A stretch of 12,595 nt of DNA from Podila epigama. Its lineage: Eukaryota > Mortierellomycota > Mortierellomycetes > Mortierellales > Mortierellaceae. This document shows positions 1-9,131 of this stretch, piece after piece (positions within the stretch are counted from its first letter, which is position 1; each line of letters opens with the position of its first letter). The notes under the pieces were generated by a model that had not been told where the DNA came from, searched no databases, and saw only the letters and a program-made list of their open reading frames with translations. The stretch covers positions 815 through 13,409 of the forward strand of contig JAAAVE010000583.1 in NCBI GenBank assembly GCA_015679605.1, read 5' to 3'. The position numbers and the translations under genes were made by a program.

Positions 1-109
1 AAAAAAAAAAAAAAAAAAAAAAATGGTGGAGCAATTTGATGCTATATCCCTAGGACAATTTTCCATAAACGTGCTGACACGTCCTTTCTTTCACACCTGA
101 CCGCAACAG
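1..109 (+). other. 3' part of an upstream DcpS intron; poly-A run at the window edge
   Basis: The first 23 bases are all A, followed by non-coding sequence with CTGAC branch-like motifs (74-78 and 97-101), a pyrimidine-rich stretch at 82-98 and CAG at 107-109. This reads as the 3' half of an intron whose donor lies left of the window. The A run may be a genomic homopolymer or an assembly edge. Confidence 0.6.
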
Positions 110-592
110 CAAATGGGACAAGCGCACACTTTCATCCCTTTATCTTTTGGCGATTTCACAACGCGCTGACATTCGCTCATTGCGTGACTTGAGGCCCCAG
201 CATCTGCCCTTGCTTCACACCATGCGTGAAAAGATTCTGGCCCTGGTGCCAAAACAGTTTCCTGGTGTCGCTACGGACGAAGTTCGAATGTTTGTCCACT
301 ATCATCCAAGTTATTGTAAGCATCGTTTTCTATGCATTCTCCTGTCCATGTGTTCATAATGCAAAGCGTTCTAAAAAGTATGCTCTACTGTTGTGTAGAC
401 CACTTCCATGTCCATGTCACTCACGTGTCGGCTCAAGTACCAGGAAGTACAGTGGGACAATCCCACTTGCTTGACACCATCATTGACAACATTGAGAACT
501 TTGACCCGAAGTACTATGCCAAGGCATCCCTCCGATTCGCTCTCGGAGTAAACCATCCTGTCTACAGCCTTGTTACAGGAAAGCAGCAATAA
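110..592 (+). CDS. DCS1: Scavenger mRNA-decapping enzyme DcpS, C-terminal part (5' truncated)
   Basis: DcpS hydrolyses the m7GpppN cap left after 3'-to-5' mRNA decay. The exons are <110-315 and 399-592, giving 132 visible residues and a TAA stop at 590-592. Exon 1 reads KWDKRTLSSLYLLAI and then SLRDLRPQHLPLL, both close to conserved DcpS segments. Across the splice the protein reads HYHPSYY followed by HFHVHVTHV, the HIT triad; the middle His (407-409) is by family knowledge the nucleophile. The tail, with ENFDPKYY and LRFALGVNHPVYSL, matches the DcpS C-terminus. The open frame can be read upstream of 110, but it hits TGA at 75-77 and the only usable acceptor is CAG at 107-109, so I start the exon there. 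The N-terminal swapped-dimer domain lies left of the window. Gene identity is firm; the first exon boundary is inferred. Confidence 0.9.
316..398 (+). other. Spliceosomal intron in DcpS gene
   Basis: This 83-nt intron has donor GTAAGC and acceptor TGTGTAG. It interrupts a Tyr codon after its first base (T at 315, AC at 399-400) and joins HYHPSY to YHFHVHV, which restores the uninterrupted DcpS motif. The reading frame across it is shifted, so removal is required for the histidine triad to be made. Confidence 0.9.
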
Positions 593-1691
593 CGTCGACT
601 TTTCTTTGCTCTGTCTTCAAATGTCAAAAGAGAGCCGAGAAGCTGCCTGAATTGCCTCATCCTAGCTTGGTAATAAATAAGCAATGGAGCTAACCATGCC
701 GGTGTACCATTCATGATTTATCCCGTATTTCCCTCCTTCTGTTTGAACATATTACGAGGGGAGAGCCAAACTAAATTTACCCCAACTAAAGCATGGTCCA
801 TCCATCCATCCCTTGCGTTTTTCACATCCACCCACATATTCTTTAAACAATGGACGCTACCTAAAGACACAGCAGTGAAAATGATGGCCAATATGCTATG
901 ATATATTGTATCGACCATTCCTATCCTCAACCATGCCTACATTGAAGACGAAAAAAAATATATATAATATAATAATACTCATATCTGCCCTTTTGCAATA
1001 TCTTTGCATTGAACCCAAAATGAACTCGTCTGTCTCTTCAAGCAAGAATCTTTGGATAAATTCCTCCTACACTTCGTGCTTACAAGACACGTATCTCAAG
1101 TACAATGGTGGATACGTGGGCTATAAGGTGATGACGATGATGGTGTCATGAACACACAACCCCACACAAACACTCCTTGATACCTTGCTATGGCTCAGAC
1201 GACAACATCATGTTGCACGTACAAGCAACTGTGTCGGCATTTTGGTAAATTTAACGGATCTCATGTTGTTCTTTGAAAATGTGTGCTCTCATTTTTTTTT
1301 GTCTTGAATGATCTTTGATGATGGGCCGATTCTGAGCATGATCGTACTTTATTCTCAGCATTCTTTCTTTTCTTTTCTTTTCCTTCTTTCTTGTTTTTCC
1401 TTCTTGTCCTCCCTTCCCTCCCTTTCGATTTTCGTTAACAAACAAAAAAAAAAAAAAAGAAAAAAAGGCGAAAGAAATAAAGACATCTCTTTCTCCTCTC
1501 CACCCACCTCCACGACCATCACCTAGTCAGCACCTTTCATCCTTTTCTTTTTATGGCCAACACTTGCGTCCGATAAAAAAAAAGCACCAGAGTAGGACGT
1601 GAAGTTGTAGGGGGAACAGGAACAAGGACTGTCATACAAAAGCATAGAGGAGAATAGACGGCGGCAAATTGATCGCCATTGAACTATTGAC
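593..1691. promoter_or_regulatory. Spacer: DcpS 3' end and promoter region of the membrane-protein gene
   Basis: I see no convincing gene here. AATAAA at 672-677, 80 nt after the DcpS stop, is a plausible poly(A) signal. From about 1290 the plus strand becomes strongly pyrimidine-rich (notably 1361-1430), followed by an A run at 1443-1467 and a second CT-rich patch at 1489-1525. Such CT blocks are typical just upstream of fungal transcription starts, so this is probably the promoter and 5' UTR of the gene starting at 1692. Short open frames on both strands lack ATG starts or recognisable protein features. Confidence 0.5.
672..677 (+). terminator. Candidate poly(A) signal AATAAA of DcpS gene
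   Basis: The canonical hexamer AATAAA lies 80 nt downstream of the DcpS stop codon, at a usual distance for a short fungal 3' UTR. It is a motif match only; the cleavage site is not visible. Confidence 0.5.
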
Positions 1692-3588
1692 ATGAGGACA
1701 CACAGCAACACTCAGAAGATACATCAAGGGCTTTACTGGCTCTGCATGACAGTCATGACATGGATAATGTATGCTTCGCCAGTATTGACAGATACAACCG
1801 ACCTCCTGGAGCCAACCAGTACCTTCTTTGGTCAAGTCAACCAGACCGTCATTGATGCCTCGGATGAGTTTGGACCGTTGGTCCTGGATGTGGGACAAAG
1901 TGTGAAGATCAGTTCACAGAATGCTGTTCTTGGTATCCTCTTGATCGTACTTGGCCTACTCCAAGTGTTTTATGGCTTCAAATTCATCCGTGTGACTCTG
2001 GTCCTAACAGGATTTATCTCTTGGGGTATGATATGTTGCACCTTGTTGATGGTGGCTGTTTTCCTGGGACGGCTAAATGAAATATAGGAACGGCGATTGG
2101 ATTGCGTAAACGGCAACAGAGTAACCATTACGGTCCATGATATCGCCCTTGGAAAACAGAAAGAAAAAAAAAAAAAATCCCGCAATGGCTCTAATGGATT
2201 CATTTTTCGTTTCTTTTCAAAATCTAGCTGTGATAGCCATGTTTATAATGGTACGCATCCGTTGGGACTTTGTGTTTACAACCTTCATGCCAAAGTACTA
2301 CTACTTTTGGGTGTGGTTGATGTCAGGGATCTTTGGTGCCATTCTCTCGTTCCGGTACTGGGACCTCGGAGTAACGTTTGCAGGAGCGTTTGGTGGATTT
2401 GCTGTAGGTATGGGCATCATTGCTGTGACTAACAAAAGCATGGGTCCAGTGGGCAAGTACGTCATTCTGGCGGTCGAGATTCTCCTCGGAGCTGCCTTTG
2501 CGACCTTTTACGAACGGTTCTTTATCATTGTGGCAACAAGTTGTGGTGGCGCATACCTTGTCATGTTTGGAGTGGATGAGTTTGTGCAGGTTGGGTACCG
2601 TGAGATGATTGTGATTCTTGACTTTGCAGGCAAGACTCTCACGTACCATCCAGACAAAAAGGTGTACATTATGATTGGGTGCTCACTTGTTCTCGCGCTA
2701 ATCGGAATGGCATGGGAGTTTTGGCACCATACACGGCCGGTGTTGATGGAGCGAAAGGCACTCTTTCGAATCTATGGTCGCCCCTTTGGAAAGCGACCTG
2801 AGAAACTCGTTGGTCAAAAGATTCGTTATCGTGTCAGTCAGATGGACTGGTACACATATCTGACTGGATGTTTTTGTCTATGGCGCAGGACAAAGGAGGA
2901 TGTTTTTCTTGAGGAGGAATTGGCCGCGCAGGAGCAACAGAAGGAGAACGAAGATGAGGAAAAGAGGGTGCGTCCCACAATCACAGTCGTTGAGGTTCCC
3001 GAGAAGAAAGAGTCACCAGCAGCACAGGGTAGTGGAAAGAACTCGTGCGAGGAAGTCGTTGTGGGGATGGATGACAGTGCGATTTCGACTCCCCCTAGTT
3101 TTACCATTGTCGACTCGGACGAAGATGGTGAAGACAATGTCGCCTCAACAATAACGCTCTACCCAACTGAGGGCGACAAGACCCACTTGCATGTGAGCAG
3201 CTCATACAACGCTGTGCATACATCCTCTTCTTCTTCGTCCTCATATGTCTCAAATTCAAACTTTGTCTCAACGTCAACCTCGACTTTTGCTGCCAACGCC
3301 GTCTCAACCTCAACCTCAACCTCTACCTCAACTTCGACCTCAACCGCAAACGTCGTCTCAACCTCGACCTCTAGTTATACCTCGACGTCGAACTCTACTT
3401 CAGCCTCCATGTCAAGAATGATGACTGGGACAGCTTTTAGTAGTACCACCACATCATCTACTGCAACAGGCACAAACACGTTCCTGTCGACAACAAATGC
3501 CACGAGGGCGAGTACCCATAGTCAACGGACAGAGTCCGAGTCAAGTCAAGTAGTCATGACCATTGAGGAAACAACCATAGTTGAGTAA
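1692..3588 (+). CDS. TMEM198/TM7SF3-like (DUF4203) seven-helix membrane protein with Ser/Thr-rich tail
   Basis: The exons 1692-2025 and 2228-3588 give 564 residues. Residues 14-33 (LYWLCMTVMTWIMYASPVLT) form a likely signal peptide, followed by a short luminal segment with an N-glycosylation sequon (N50-Q-T). Seven hydrophobic segments lie near residues 78-97, 100-120, 136-155, 158-178, 188-207, 209-229 and 257-277. Segments such as QVFYGFKFIRVTLVLTGF and the Gly-rich TFAGAFGGFAVGMGI are typical of the TMEM198/TM7SF3 domain family. A basic juxtamembrane region with C326-F-C328 follows, then an acidic stretch (about 344-361) and a Ser/Thr-rich tail (about 430-530). By topology the tail should be cytosolic. 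Molecular function is not known for the fungal family; human TMEM198 has been linked to Wnt signalling, which should not be transferred here. Membrane identity is firm, the family call good. Confidence 0.85.
2026..2227 (+). other. Intron in the DUF4203 membrane-protein gene
   Basis: The donor is GTATGA and the acceptor AATCTAG, length 202 nt. It splits a codon after its first base: G2025 joins C2228-T2229 to make Ala, giving GFISW-AVIAMFIMVRIRW, a continuous second membrane helix. Unspliced, the first exon frame stops at 2085-2087, so splicing is needed. The intron holds a poly-A run (2164-2177) and a T-rich tract before the acceptor. Confidence 0.85.
3226..3420 (+). repeat. Coding Ser/Thr repeat (VSTSTS-type units) in membrane-protein tail
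   Basis: Imperfect tandem units of the type (N)xVSTSTST are encoded by TCAACC/TCGACC hexamers. Three VSTSTS blocks are separated by FAANA, TANV and similar spacers. The pattern suggests growth by replication slippage; such Ser/Thr tracts are common phosphorylation or O-glycosylation substrates. Confidence 0.8.
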
Positions 3589-3703
3589 ACATTTGAATAC
3601 AATGATTGTGTCTCCATGTGAGATAGGGGGGAGGAGGGGCGTGCGGTGTAGTCGTGTTGTTTGCGCATGCATGTGTCTCCCACGATGCTCACACTTTTCA
3701 CTA

Positions 3704-3770
3704 CAATAATAACAACAACAACATCAACATCAACAGCAAATAACAACAACCACCACCACAACAACAACAA
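3704..3770 (+). repeat. AAC/ACC trinucleotide-rich microsatellite
   Basis: Interrupted AAT, AAC, ATC and ACC triplets run into an A stretch (3769-3777). It lies in the presumed 3' UTR of the membrane-protein gene and has GTT-rich complements shortly downstream (3784-3802 and 3824-3835). Confidence 0.75.
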
Positions 3771-3904
3771 AAAAAAAGAGATCTTGTTGTCATTGTTGTT
3801 GTCATTTTTTGTGCTCCTTTTGCTGTTGTGGTGGTAGCTGTCAATCTATCTCTCCTCCTTTCCTTTCTCTTTCTCTTTCTTTGTCTCCCTCTTCCATTCA
3901 GCCA

Positions 3905-3910
3905 AATAAA
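3905..3910 (+). terminator. Candidate poly(A) signal AATAAA of membrane-protein gene
   Basis: The canonical hexamer lies 316 nt after the stop codon and just downstream of an AAC/GTT-rich potential hairpin. A longer 3' UTR than the DcpS one would result. Motif match only. Confidence 0.35.
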
Positions 3911-4928
3911 TGCAGGAAGGAACAGACAGACACTACTACTGACAGAAGGACTGACTGTCAGCAAACTTCTTCTTCATCTTCTCTCCGATGATGGCCATGT
4001 GTTCAAACTGTCGGAGCCAGAACCAAATCATGGCGGCACAGGCCAATAGGAGAAAAGAGTGAGGGCTTGTCCCTTCTCCCAATTACAGATCCCCATAATA
4101 TCATTTGAACGTCTAATTGACGACGACCCTGAAGGTCTGCCTGACAATTTTTTTTTTCTTTGTAGTGGAAGGATGAAATTCTCTCTTTTCTCTCTCTCTC
4201 TTTCTCTTTTGCCCATCCTTCCTTCCAATCAGTCAGTCAGTCATCCATCCTTTTTCTTCTTCTCCACAGTCTCTTCTCTATCTCTTTGTCCGCCTCACCT
4301 CACCTTCATTCACTCACCTCAAGCATTAGCTCCTTTGGCTAATTCGCTCACACAAACACGCAACACAGTCAACATTCACATTCGACAAATTCAACAACAA
4401 CCCCCCTCATTCCTAATCCAGCCTTTCCGGATCCCTCATAATTCGTAATTCACGCAAACACTGTTTTTTTTTGTTGTTGTTGTCCATCTCTATCCCTGTC
4501 TTTGTTCCCTGTCCTCGATTGATTCCCTACACCGAAGCATTACTCATTACACCGAAGCCATCCATTGTGCCGATTCATCTCTTGCCTTGTGTTTTGGCTT
4601 TGGCTTTGGCTGTCCCCTAGTTTTCTATCCCAACAAGCCTCTCCTGACCATTGGCACACATTCATAAACACACTCCCCTACGAACGCTGTAGCTCATCAC
4701 AATCTCACTGTTCACTTTGTTTTTTTCGTTAATGCTCAGTCTTTGTTCGTGCTTTTGACTCTCATTCACCTTCACCTTCAGGGTTTATATTTCCTTAGTC
4801 TATCCCTCCTCTTTCTTGGGCTTGTTCGAAGGTGGACAATTTCAAAGCGAAAAGGTAAACCTTGACTTCTGCCCCTTCCCTCTACATTTTTTTGGGTCAA
4901 AGAGCTTTTTCATGCGAGTTTTCTTTTC

Positions 4929-4969
4929 GCGCGCGTTTTGGACTGCGGCTTTTTGACATGAACGCGCGC
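4929..4969. repeat. GC-rich 9-bp inverted repeat with 23-nt loop
   Basis: GCGCGCGTT at 4929-4937 and AACGCGCGC at 4961-4969 are perfect reverse complements. The arms stand out in a CT/T-rich background. It could be a bipartite protein-binding site or, if transcribed, a strong RNA stem; the sequence does not say which. Confidence 0.6.
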
Positions 4970-5156
4970 ATAAGACCATGCACACCCCTCGTTCCTCCCT
5001 CCCCTCTCCCCCACATACGCCCACGCACACAATGCCTCTGCCCGTTCCCCTCTTTCTTTCTTTCTTTTTTTTTCTTTTCCATTTTCTTTCTTTTTCTCCT
5101 TTTCTATTTTCCTGACCATTGGATGACAAAGAAAGAGAGACGCATATTCACATATC

Positions 5157-5172
5157 GAGAGAGAGAGAGAGA
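5157..5172 (+). repeat. (GA)8 microsatellite
   Basis: Eight perfect GA units sit near the start of the purine-rich block that extends to about 5900. Confidence 0.85.
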
Positions 5173-5481
5173 AAAAGAACCATTCGCATTGAGCTTTGGC
5201 TATAGGGGTTGGTTGAAAGTTGACTGGATTGGATCCGTTCTCATCGTGCATGTGTACTTTTCACCATACTGAGATTATTGAGATTATGGAGATTGAAGAG
5301 TGGAGAGAGAGATTCATGATTATTATCATGGGGGCGCAAAGGAAGTGAGAACAAAATGTTGTGAGGTCGAGAACATGGAAAAAGAAGAACCGGATAGTGC
5401 GGACAGTGAACTGGGGCGAACTCTGTTTTGCCTCGCCCTTTTTGTTCGCTCACTTGGAGACACGCACGAACATAGCATCTC

Positions 5482-5504
5482 GATGGATGGATGGATGGAT
5501 GGAT
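5482..5504 (+). repeat. (GATG)n tetranucleotide repeat
   Basis: Nearly six GATG units, with one more GATGGAT copy at 5510-5516. It lies in the purine-rich block of the GATA upstream region. Confidence 0.85.
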
Positions 5505-6006
5505 TGTTCGATGGATTGGGTTTTTGTGTCTACATATCAGAGTTTCTTTTTTTTTTGTACACTTTTACACTTTTTCACTTTTTCACATACATTCAGACGA
5601 CACACATGAGACTTTGGCATTTCTGGAAAGACTGTCGCATGGCACCGGGGCATAGTATGGCAGATTCATATCCAAGGCTTTTTTTTATATCTCCGAGGGG
5701 TATTGATGTGAAAGGCAGGGAATACAGGGTAAAGGCAGATTATTGTTACAAAATACAAAAAAGATACAAGAGAGAGTGTGTGAGTACTTGAGTATGTGTT
5801 CAGTCATGTAAAAATGGCATGTATGTCGAGAAGGTGTAGAGGTGAGAGAGTGGAGTGGAGAGTGGAGAGAGTGGGTGGTACTTTACAAAAGAGTGGGGCA
5901 ACTTTGACGGCGAACAGCCATTCGTCACTCAAGGAGAAACAACATCACATTTTTTAAAAAAAAATGCTTTATCACTTTTGTGGTACACTCAAACGGTACT
6001 TGTGCT

Positions 6007-6063
6007 ATCATCATCATCATCATCATCATCGTCAGCATCATCATCGTCAACAACAACAACAAC
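6007..6063 (+). repeat. (ATC)8 followed by (CAA)n triplet repeats
   Basis: Eight ATC units at 6007-6030, an interrupted ATC/GTC stretch, then CAA triplets to 6063. It marks the change from the purine-rich block to the second pyrimidine-rich block. Confidence 0.85.
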
Positions 6064-6110
6064 GTTATCATTGTCATCCTCAAAATAGGGACCAGACTTG
6101 TTTTGTCAGG

Positions 6111-6162
6111 TTTACTTCACTTCACTTTACTTTACTTCAATTCACTTCACTTCACTTCATTT
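6111..6162 (+). repeat. (TTCAC/TTTAC)n pentanucleotide array
   Basis: About ten imperfect five-base units of TTTAC or TTCAC/TTCAA, pyrimidine-rich on the plus strand. Confidence 0.8.
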
Positions 6163-6253
6163 CTTGACCAGGGTAACCAAAAAGTGATCGACTGACAGAT
6201 TGTCCACCCGTCATTTATCCAATCCATCTGGCTACAACACTCCTGGTGACCTG

Positions 6254-6271
6254 TCCTATCCTATCCTATCC
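6254..6271. promoter_or_regulatory. Three tandem GATA cores (minus strand) in a CCTAT array
   Basis: The plus strand carries TCCTATCCTATCCTATCC; on the minus strand this is three GGATAGG units at 5-bp spacing, each with a GATA core. AreA-class proteins prefer HGATAR, and here the base before GATA is G, so the sites are near-consensus only. Other GATA cores lie at 6598, 6931 and 6989 upstream of the same gene. Regulatory use is inferred. Confidence 0.3.
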
Positions 6272-6393
6272 ATTCTTCATGTCTATATTTTTTTCCCTCT
6301 TCATCTAGACCAGACAAGCCCAAAAAATATTGTGGGGGTGTACAAAAAAAATAAATATGTTTTGGCCTTTTCTTGTTTTTTTCTGTTGTTCGA

Positions 6394-6408
6394 CCTGACC
6401 TGACCTGA
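6394..6408 (+). repeat. (CCTGA)3 pentanucleotide repeat
   Basis: Three perfect CCTGA units. This is one of several short arrays with four- or five-base periods between 5480 and 6560. Confidence 0.75.
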
Positions 6409-6512
6409 CTTGTCTGGTGTCACTCACTTACTCACAACTCTCTCCATTTTTGTCTTCTTGATACCTTTCTGCTTCGCTTCACTATCAATCATTCAATTAT
6501 CGAATCCTTCCC

Positions 6513-6555
6513 TCATCCATTCATCCAATTATCCATTTATCCATCCATCCATCCT
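6513..6555 (+). repeat. (ATCC/CCAT)n tetranucleotide repeat
   Basis: Imperfect CATCCATT, ATCCAATT and ATCCATCC units end in four clean CCAT copies at 6541-6552. It is the mirror on the plus strand of the GGAT array at 5482-5504. Confidence 0.75.
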
Positions 6556-6852
6556 TACATCATTCCTCTTCCATTCATCTAAAATAATCAAGTCCAAGGA
6601 TAGAGTGGTAAACACATTGCCTTGTTTTCCACCATCCCTCATCTCTCAATTGACAACAAAAGCTACATCATCAGCTGCAACAGTCACTCAAAGGCTGCTA
6701 TCAGAGCCCCATTGGCTGTTCCCCCGACTCAACCTTCAATTCGCTCTAGTCCTTGTCAGACCTTCACTTCATATCAACCTACACACATTCAACTTCTTCC
6801 TGAACCAAACCCAACAATCCACCATATCCACACCTCAATACCTTTATCCCTC

Positions 6853-6993
6853 ATGCCTGACCCTCTCTCTTCCTTATCTTGCTTGGTCTTGCCACACATA
6901 GGTCTTGCTTTTGTTACATGTGCCAGGGTGGATAGCCAAGTCAAAGGATCCCAGGCATTATTCAATTATCAGAGACTTGAACGAACAGGATAA
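6853..6993 (+). other. Upstream ORF (46 codons) in the presumed 5' leader of the GATA gene
   Basis: An ATG at 6853 opens a 46-residue frame (MPDPLSSLSCLVLPHIGLAF...) that stops at 6991-6993, 17 nt before the GATA start at 7011. If the leader begins upstream of 6853, ribosomes would meet this ORF first, and its short stop-to-start distance would restrict reinitiation. The peptide has no recognisable domain. Whether the region is transcribed as leader is unknown. Confidence 0.3.
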
Positions 6994-7010
6994 CTAGTAT
7001 ATACAACATT

Positions 7011-9099
7011 ATGAACCACAGCTCTCCACAGTACCCTACCTCACCGGGTTATGATAGAGGTTCGCCCACCCCCTCATCACCTTCCTCACCCGCACCTTCA
7101 CACGATGGTAGCTACCGCTCCGGCTCTAAAGGAAAAAAGTCGACACCTGCTGCCCGTCTTCCCGAATCCCTCCTCTCTTCTACCATCGATTTCCCAAAGC
7201 CAAAGCCACGGAAAAAGCAGCCCTCAGAACTTGGCTCCCCTCGCCCCATGAATGGCTCTGACTATCCAACAAGTCCGCAACACGGCGGAAACAGTGGTAG
7301 AATCGGAAATGACTCAACCGATGAGAGCTCAGAAGAGGATGAGGCGACGAAACAAGCCAAAGAGGACCCACTAGCAGCTCAGGTCTGGCGTCTTTACACC
7401 AAGGCAAAGGATTCCTTGCCTAATGGCAAGCGTCTCGAGAACCTAACATGGCGAATGATGGCCATGACCTTGCACAAGAAGAATAAGGAAAAGGAAGACA
7501 AGGAACGTGAGGAACATGCCATGGACCATCAACAGTCATCACCGCCAGGACAACCAAGGTATGGATCCCTTCCTTTCCAATCATTTCCCCATCTGTCATC
7601 AGCACGCAGTAAGCGCCTAGCAGCAGCCAAAGGGGGTGGCTTGGACCACAGCGTTGAATGGCCATGGCAACATTGCAAGATATTCAGTACAATAACCAGG
7701 ACCAGGACCAGGACTGGAAGTGGTCATCTAGGATTTTTGAGCTGACAGTGATATACTCACACTACGCTGTGACGAGGTGGCGAATGTTTGAAGAGATCTT
7801 GAAAGGAACCATGACTAACGTGCATTTGTGAATATATTATTATTATTATGGTTATCCCACTTACAGCTACCTGGACACAGTGAGCTCAAAGCCCATGCCA
7901 TCAATGAGTATCACTATTCCAGCACCAGGTCACGGTCAACATCACAACTCTATGGATGGAACAAGTTCAGGCATGTTTGACACCGCCATGCAGTCCGACT
8001 CGGACGATGATCATGATACCCAATCGAATGCCTCTTCTGCTGCCTCATCGCCTCGTGAGATGCGCTTCGCTGGCATCCCTACCATGACTCCCATCAAGAG
8101 CCCACCTGTCTCCCAGAACTCATTTGGTGGCAACAAGTTCTCATCCGTCTCGCCTTCTTCCCGCCAAAAGAAGCAAAATAATCACTTCAGTACCAATGCC
8201 AACACCACCAGCTCAGGTATCGGTTTGAACCACACAAATATCATCCACAGCAACACCAGCTCCGCATACTCTCGGCCACCCGTCAACAGTCCCCCCAATA
8301 GTTTAGCCAGTAGAGTCTCACCATCATCCATGAATGCCATTTCCATAGACTTTGTCAGCTCAGGCTCGAGCCCTTCGTTCAACTCTGTTGGAAGTACCGG
8401 AAACTCAAGTAACCAGAACCGGCCGTCTCTCTCCCGAAGCTCCACCGGCAGCAATTCAAATCACTCTACAGGTTCTCGCCAAAGCGCTCATAGACTTTCG
8501 AGCTTTAATGGAAAGGTAGGCGATAACTGCTTCGATAACCATTTGTCTTACATTCCTTGATTGTGTCAACAATATCACCATTTGAATATGCGTATCTATG
8601 AGCATCCACATGTGGGTTGTATCATTTACTGACAGGTTTCATGTGCGAACATTATGAATACAAACAACAGACTGGTCAAGGTGTAGAAAAGCAACAGCAA
8701 TCGGTCAAGCAACACAATCTGCAATCGGCCGTTGCGGGATCATTCCAAGCGCCATTGTCGAATCCATATCTGGGTAGCATCAACATTCCCCATGACGCCT
8801 CTTCTGGTGACTCTGATATTGAATCTTCACGCCCGTCTTCGCCAACAGCCGTCATGTTCCCCTCGCAGTCCTCTGGTCAGACGACGCAAAAGCAGAGCCA
8901 AAAGTCGCGGGAAGGCGCCACAATCAAGCAAGAATCGCCTACCCAAAAGAAGCTCGTGGTGAACTCTGGGCTCAAGCTGAAGAACGATAATATGCCCGAC
9001 TATACCACCAGTGAAAACCTCATAGCAGGCAACCCCATAGCCTCACCCAACCAAGGCATGTATTATCCCGACTTTCTTTTGGCAAGTGCGTTAATCCAG

Positions 9100-9131
<32 letters not shown>

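Larger units (their letters stand above)
3589..7010. promoter_or_regulatory. 3.4-kb gene-free spacer: 3' UTR of the membrane gene and promoter/leader of the GATA gene
   Basis: No ORF here has a convincing protein: the long ones are pyrimidine-tract translations and mostly lack ATG. From left to right: 3702-3840 AAC/GTT-rich inverted repeats; 3840-5125 pyrimidine-rich plus strand with CT and T runs; 5130-5900 purine-rich with GA and GGAT repeats; 6000-6065 ATC and AAC triplets; 6110-6920 again pyrimidine-rich with TTCAC, CCTAT, CCTGA and CCAT arrays; 6853-6993 a short upstream ORF. The CT-rich blocks fit promoters or transcription-start regions. Where the GATA transcript begins cannot be fixed from sequence. 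Confidence 0.55.

Noticed and set aside
1015-1080. Minus-strand peptide-like stretch EEFIQRFLLEETDEFILG
   Set aside because: It looks like an amphipathic helix, but is bounded by stops within a few tens of codons, has no matching exon with good splice sites nearby and lies in a spacer. I could not build a gene from it.
4862-5251. Open frames on both strands over the CT-rich block
   Set aside because: They translate homopolymer-like CT and GA tracts (Phe/Ser or Lys/Glu runs) and overlap each other on opposite strands; typical composition artefacts.
3704-6560. Microsatellites as a CRISPR-like array or transposon remnant
   Set aside because: Units are 1-6 bases without spacers, terminal repeats, target duplications or any transposase frame.
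6410-6901. 163-codon plus-strand open frame in the GATA upstream region
   Set aside because: It starts at TTG, not ATG, and is Ser/Leu/Pro/Phe-rich because the strand is pyrimidine-rich. No domain or conserved motif is visible.
8635-8670. Acceptor at 8635 for GATA intron 2
   Set aside because: It lies three bases after the TACTGAC branch adenosine and would put the frame into a TAG at 8684-8686; the AG at 8670 is in frame.
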